DNA of 64,000 nt, taken from positions 101,000,346 to 101,064,345 of the forward strand of contig CM068826.1 of NCBI GenBank assembly GCA_028554795.2. Reading direction: 5' to 3'. The position numbers and the translations under genes were made by a program. Under the pieces are notes generated by a model. The model ran no database searches, was not told the DNA's origin, and saw only the letters and a program-made list of their open reading frames with translations. Source of the DNA: Sinohyriopsis cumingii (Eukaryota; Mollusca; Bivalvia; Unionida; Unionidae). Below, one piece after another: positions 54,501 through 61,300 of the stretch (position 1 is the first letter of the stretch; each line of letters opens with the position of its first letter).

Positions 54501-57500
54501 GCGAAGAACATGCTTTGCAATATTAAAGTCCCATTTTTTGTTAGAACAATAGTGAATAACATGCTTTGCAATAATAAAGTCCTATTTTTTGTTAGAACAA
54601 TAGTGAAGAACATGCTTTGCAATATTAAAGTCCCATTTTGGTTAGGACAATAGTGAAGAACATACTTTGCAATACTGAAGTCCCATTTTTTGTTAGAACA
54701 ATAGTGAAGAACATGCTTTGCAATATTAAAGTCCCATTTTTTGTTAGAACAATAGTGAAGAACATGCTTTGCAATATTAAAGTCCCATTGTAGTTAGTAC
54801 AATAGTGAAGAATATGCTTTGCAATATTGAAGTCCCATTTTTTGTTAGAACAATAGTGAAGAACATGCTTTGCAATATTTAAGTTCCAGTTTTTGTTAGA
54901 ACAATAGGGAAGAACATGCTTTGCAATATTAAGGTCCCATTTTGGTTAGACAATAGTGAGGAACATGCTTTGCAATACTTAAGTTCCATTTTTGTTAGAC
55001 CAATAGTGAAAAACATGCTTTGCAATATTAAAGTCTCATTGTTTATGAAAATTACATAGAACATATTTTGCAATATTAAAGTCCCAGTTTTTGTTAGAAC
55101 AATAGTAACATGCTTTGCAACATTAAAGTCCCATTTTGTTAGAACAATAGTGAAGAACATGCTTTGCAATATTAAAGTCCCATTTTTTTAGAACAATAGT
55201 GATGAAGATGCTTTGCAATATTCAAGTCCCATTTTTTTGTTAGAACAATAGTGAAGAACATGCTTTGCAATATTAAAGTCCCTTTTTTGTTAGGACAATA
55301 GTAGAGAGCATGCTTTGTAATATTAAAGATCCATTTTTTGTTAGAACAATAGTGAAGAACATTCTTTGCAACATTAAAGTCCCATTTTGTGTTAGGACAA
55401 TAGTGAAGAACATGCTCTGCAATATTAAAGTCCCATTTTTTGTTAGAACAATAGTGAAGAACATTCTTTGCAACATTAAAGTCCCATTTTGTGTTAGGAC
55501 AATAGTGAAGAACATGCTTTGCAATATTAAAGTCCCATTTTTTGTTAGAACAATAGTGAAGAACATTCTTTGCAATACTGAAGTCTCAGTTTGGTTAAGA
55601 CAGTAGTGAAGAACATGCTTTGCAATATTAAAGTCCATATTTTTGTCTAATGTAAGTTGTTGCAGAGACTGATATTGCAAGATGTGATTTCCACACTCAT
55701 TTTTTATGATGTGACTTTAAAATTTAACAGATGTGAGTGTAATGTGGTAAGGCATCTTATATTTTTTGTAGCCCTGCGCCCCTCACTGCATATTGAGCCA
55801 CCTAATCTAGAAGAACTTGCAAAGGCAAGGGAAAAACGCCTGAATGAATTAAAAATGCATCGGATCTTGAGAGAGATCTTTTTCTACATGCTGTATCTTG
55901 CTCTTTTAATATTGGTGGCCAGTCACAACCGAGATTCAAACTCATTCCGCACTGGGGAGGCAATCCGTAATTTGCTCATGTCCAGTCAGTATGACTTGCA
56001 AAAGGTTAGTGTCACATTCTATTCTATATGAGTTCATTTGTTTAGTTTACTGGAGACCATTGCTTATCTTGAGTTTGACAATGTTCTGTTCTCAGCTTCA
56101 TGGATTTATGATATCTGCATTTCTCCTCCCACCCTACCAAACCTACAGTAAAAAAAAAAATCCATTGTGACCTTTTGGTTCACAGTTGGGTTAGCTGTCT
56201 CTCCCCCCTCCTCCTCCTTCCTTTACTGCCATCAGTCATCCACCATTACTTTATTACAAGCCAGATTTAGTCTTCATTATTCAAGTCATGGGTTAACAAC
56301 TTTTTTTAATTCTTTTATTCATCTGGACATAAGTTCATTTTGAAGAAATTTTATTCTTTATTTTATCTGTGCATCTAAAATTTTAATTCCTATGTATCTA
56401 TAATTTTAATTCCTATGTATCTATAATTTTAAATCCTATGTATCTATAATTTTAATTCCTATGTATCTATAATTTTAAATCCTATGTATCTATAATTTTA
56501 ATTCCTATGTATCTATAATTTTAATTCTTATGTATCTATAATTTTAATTCCTATGTATCTATAATTTTAAATCCTATGTATCTAAAATTTTAATTCCTAT
56601 GTATCTATAATTTTAATTCCTAACTTACCACATGTTTTGATAATAGACCAGCATAATATCACATTGGTTATGTCACAAATTAAGCTGCAATGTCAGGAAC
56701 ATCTATGAATAGATAAGGAGTTGCTCATTATGGCTAATGGACCTGTCAGATATTAGTTGTACCTGGGACTGTCTGGACCTGTCAGATATGAATTGTACTT
56801 TGAACTGTCTAACCTGTCAGATATTAGTTGTACTTTGAACTGTCTAGACCTGTTAGATATGAATTGTACCTTGGACTGTCTAGACCTGTTAGATATGAAT
56901 TGTACCTGGGACTGTCTAGACCTGTTAGATATGAATTGTACTTTGGACTGTCTAGACCTGTTAGATATGAATTGTACCTGGGACTGTCTGGACCTGTTAG
57001 ATATGAACTGTAATTTGGACTGTCTAGATCTGTTAGATATGAATTGTACCTGGGATTGTCTGGACTTGTTAGATATGAATTGTACCTGGGACTGTCTGGA
57101 CCTGGTAGATATTAATTGTACCTGGGACTGTCTGGACCTGTTAGATATGAATTGTACCTGGGACTGTCTAGACCTGTTAGATATGAATTGTACCTAGGAC
57201 TATCTGGATCTGTTAGATATGAATTGTACCTGGGACTGTCTGCACCTGTTGGATATTAATTGTGTTTGGGACTGTCTGGACATGTTAGGTATTAATTGTA
57301 CTTGGGACTGTCAGGACCTGTTAGATATTATCTGTACTTGGGACTGTCACTTTATCTCTTGTAGGTCAACACTGCATCTGGATTCTGGCAGTGGATGAAC
57401 AGTGTTTTGGTCCCCAGCCTATACTTGTCTAACCTGTACAACGGCCAGTCATCTGGGGATACTGAACAAAGAATGATTGGTAGTGAGGTTGCCTATCGTG

Positions 57501-60500
57501 TTGGGCCTGTCAGACTGCGTCAACAAAGAGTACGGCAAGGTAATATCAGAAGCCATCATTTCAGTCATGGAAAATACCCTGTTATCATGACAGTATTAAA
57601 TGCCTTTCAAAGATTTTATTTACTACTGATTCATTTATGTTTATGTATTATTAGTAAAAATGGCATTTCACTGATACTTAAATTTGTGGAACATAAAAGG
57701 GGTCATAGTGATTCACTCTAGGATCATTGTTGAGGATCAAAGAAGGAGTCCTGTTGTTTCCGAATAATTACCGTTACTGAGTTTTTATGTTTTGTTTTGT
57801 AGCAACAACGAAAGCCACAATAACTAGCAACCCATGAACAAAATTTTGAATTCACTTAATTGGTTATTATTTACTGTATATTCTGATACAAAAATTGATT
57901 CCATCTGATAACAACATAGACAGTGATCTGCCATCATATAATGCACTGACAGATTAGGGTCTTCATTGTTTGTTTTTACTGATTACTCTCAACAAACTCT
58001 ACAGACACAGATCTGCTTGCTCATAATATTGAATGTTGCTTATAAATGAGTATATATGGTAAAAGGTACTTCAGGAAAGTGTTAATTTCAGGATATGTAC
58101 CATCATGAAATGGGGCAGGTAGGAGGCATACGAATTTCAAGGCAACCCAGTATAACTTTTATGCAAACTTTAGTGCATTTTACAGGTGAAAATATTGATT
58201 TCAGCTGTTATTGTTCAATTTTTTTTAATATAAGCTCTGTTTTCTGTGATGTGATGTGATTTGGATTTTTAACTTAGCTTTAACAATTGTTCAGTCATAT
58301 CGCTACGATGTCTGCAGTGTGGCAGTTTATAGTGATGTCTAGCACTGGGGCATCATGCCGCAGACATGCAGCATCATGTCCCACCGAGTCACATTATCCT
58401 GACACCAGGCCGACCAGTCCTAACACTAACTTCTTAATGCTGAGTGCCAAGCGAGGCAGCTGTTAGTACCATTTTTGTAAGTCTTTGTTATGACTCAGCC
58501 GTGGATCGAACCCACGACCTCCCACATCTAAGACGGACACTATAACCACTAGGCCACTGGAGCAGTCAGCTATGTTTTCTCTAGATAGCATTACTGCGTA
58601 ATCTAACACACAGCTTTGCATGTATAAAATTGGAAATTTGTGACAATATGTTACAGAGGTATGGCCCCGGACCATATTAGAATATACATGCATCCAAATG
58701 TTATTTTTTTTAACACTACAGCATATATATCTTTTGTTAGATGGCAACCAAATTCCTCAAATAGGTCCCAGATGAATGATGATAAAGTTTTGTCTCTTGA
58801 CTGCCTCAATATTTTAATGGCTTATAAAAACTTGTAAGTGATATATGACCCAGTTGGGTCTCTAGTTTTAAGTAAATTTGTGAATTTTCTTGATCTAGAT
58901 TTTGTGCTGTTGAAAATCTTGTCTGCACAGTTATGCAAAACAACTTGACATACAGTGTTCTTGGATTTTTAACATAGCTTTAACAATTTTAGTCATATTG
59001 TTATGATGTCTGTTGTGTGGCAGTTTATAGTGATGTCTAGCACTGGGGCATCATGCCACAGACATGTAGCATCATGTCCCACCCTGTTACATAATCCTCA
59101 CACCAGGTCAACCATTCCTAACACTAACCTCTTAATGCTGAGTAAAAAGTGAGGCAGCTGCTAGTACCATTTTTATAAGTTTTTTTTATTACTCAGCTGG
59201 GGTTCTGAACCCACATATTCCTGGATTCATGGCAGACACTCCAGCCACTTAGAGAAAATTATAAGTATATTCATATGTGTATTTGGAATATCTGATTAGG
59301 TTTTTCTGCCACTAGAGCAGGGGTTTTTTAAATAAATAAAAAATAGATTTAAAAATCAGGACTTTGACTTGTTTGGCTGCAGAGGGGTGGGTCTGTATGT
59401 TTTACAAGCACAGGTCCAATAAAATTAAACTCAAAATATTTATTTTCTTCAGAGGAGTGTCGATGTCCACCTGTGATGAATCTCTTCATTGAGACTTGTA
59501 GCGTGGACTGGGGTTTTGGTCTTGATGATGAAACAACATATGATGAAAACTGGAAGCCTTTAAGCCCCTTACAGGATATCAGCAAGATCCCAAATTATCC
59601 TTGGAAATATTGGTCCATGATAGATGTTGAGGGGATCCCTTATGCAGGACAGAGAGGGGTATATCACGGTGGTGGATATGTCGCTGATTTACTTGGCAAG
59701 AAAAGTAATGTTCAGGACATGCTAGCCACATTAGAGAAAAGTTCCTGGATTGATAGATATACCAGAGTCATCTTTGTTGAGTTCACTGTCTACAACCCAA
59801 ATATTAACTTGTTTACTACTGTTTTCATTGTACTGGAAATGCCAACAACAGGATCATTTATACCTGAGGTTCGAGTCAACACATTCCGATTGTTTTCCTA
59901 TCTTGGAGGATATGGTGTCTTTGTAATTCTGTGTGAGTTGTCTGCCCTTGCTTGTGTGCTATATTTTCTGGGACGGGAAATCAAATCATTTAGACAAGAG
60001 GGAAGAATGTACTTCACGAGTTTCTGGAACTGTATGGAGCTGTCATCGCTATGTGGGTCTCTGGTTTCCGTCGTGATGTACCTCATGAGGCATGCACTGA
60101 CAAGATATACAGTTCAGAAAGTCACTAAACTCAGAGGTAAAATTTTCTCCACTGTCTCAACAGTTTATGCAGCATGATGCTTTTTGTTGCCATAGGAACC
60201 AAATGGATATTTGGAGACTATATGAATCATTTTAAAATTAAATTTTATGACTAGATGTCATGGGCAATTCATTGTGCTACCCAGTATGGAAAATTTTATT
60301 TGAACAAAATAAGCATCATTGGATACCATGGCCTTTTCATGTACAGAGCACCTCATCTAAACATGGGGTATTGAAAGAAAAAAATTATTTGTTTTAATGA
60401 CACTTTTAACATATTATTGACTATTATCATGCAGAGGAAGTGGGAGCTAAGTGCTTTTTTCCAAGGACACACAGAGGTAGCTGTCCCAGTCTGATCTGGG

Positions 60501-61240
60501 TGGGTATTGAACCCCAAGACCTTTGGATTTATGAGTCTGATGCTCCATTAACTGAGGTACCATAGCATCCATCTTAATATATACATACTTGGAAATTATA
60601 ATAAATCATACACATATGTATGCAATAAGTTATTAAATGTGGATAATGGGCATCCAACTGTGAACAGTTTAGTCTCAGCCCAGGAAATCAAAGATCACTG
60701 ACCTCAGTCTAAACTGATGTCACAAAAGTCGAGACCTTTTTTGATTTGATGACACAAAATCTTGACTGAAATAACCTCAGAGTTTGTACGATTTCCAAGC
60801 CAGAATAGGGTCTCTAGTTGTTGTAATAATATTTTATATCAAGGGCAGATCAGGGTCAGTACTGATTTTTGTTATGAATTGGTGGGCGATTGTAGTCACA
60901 GGAAAAAGAATATTCTTGTGTTCTTGTCTGAGTATAACTTTTGATCAACTTTATATATTTAATGAAACTTTAGTCAGTTATACAGTATATCATGGCTAGA
61001 AAGAGTCAAGGTCAAGACTACAGGAAGGTCAAGGTCTAGGCAATGAAAACAGTAATCAGTAACCTCTATCGTTTTTAGATGTAACTTTTTAACATCCTTA
61101 ATGTAATGAAACTTAGACTGGTTATAAATCATGACTAGACATTGGGTCTTGCCTCCTGTCTCAAGGTCAAGTGACCTCTATGTATGTAACTATATAGCTT
61201 TTCACCCACTGAAGATATTTCAGTATAGCAATTTTGCCAG

Positions 61241-61300
<60 letters not shown>

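Noticed and set aside
56757-57197. 146-codon plus-strand frame of repeated Cys-containing 12-residue unit
   Set aside because: Translation of the intronic 36-bp array just before exon 16; out of frame with the gene, no start context or splice support.
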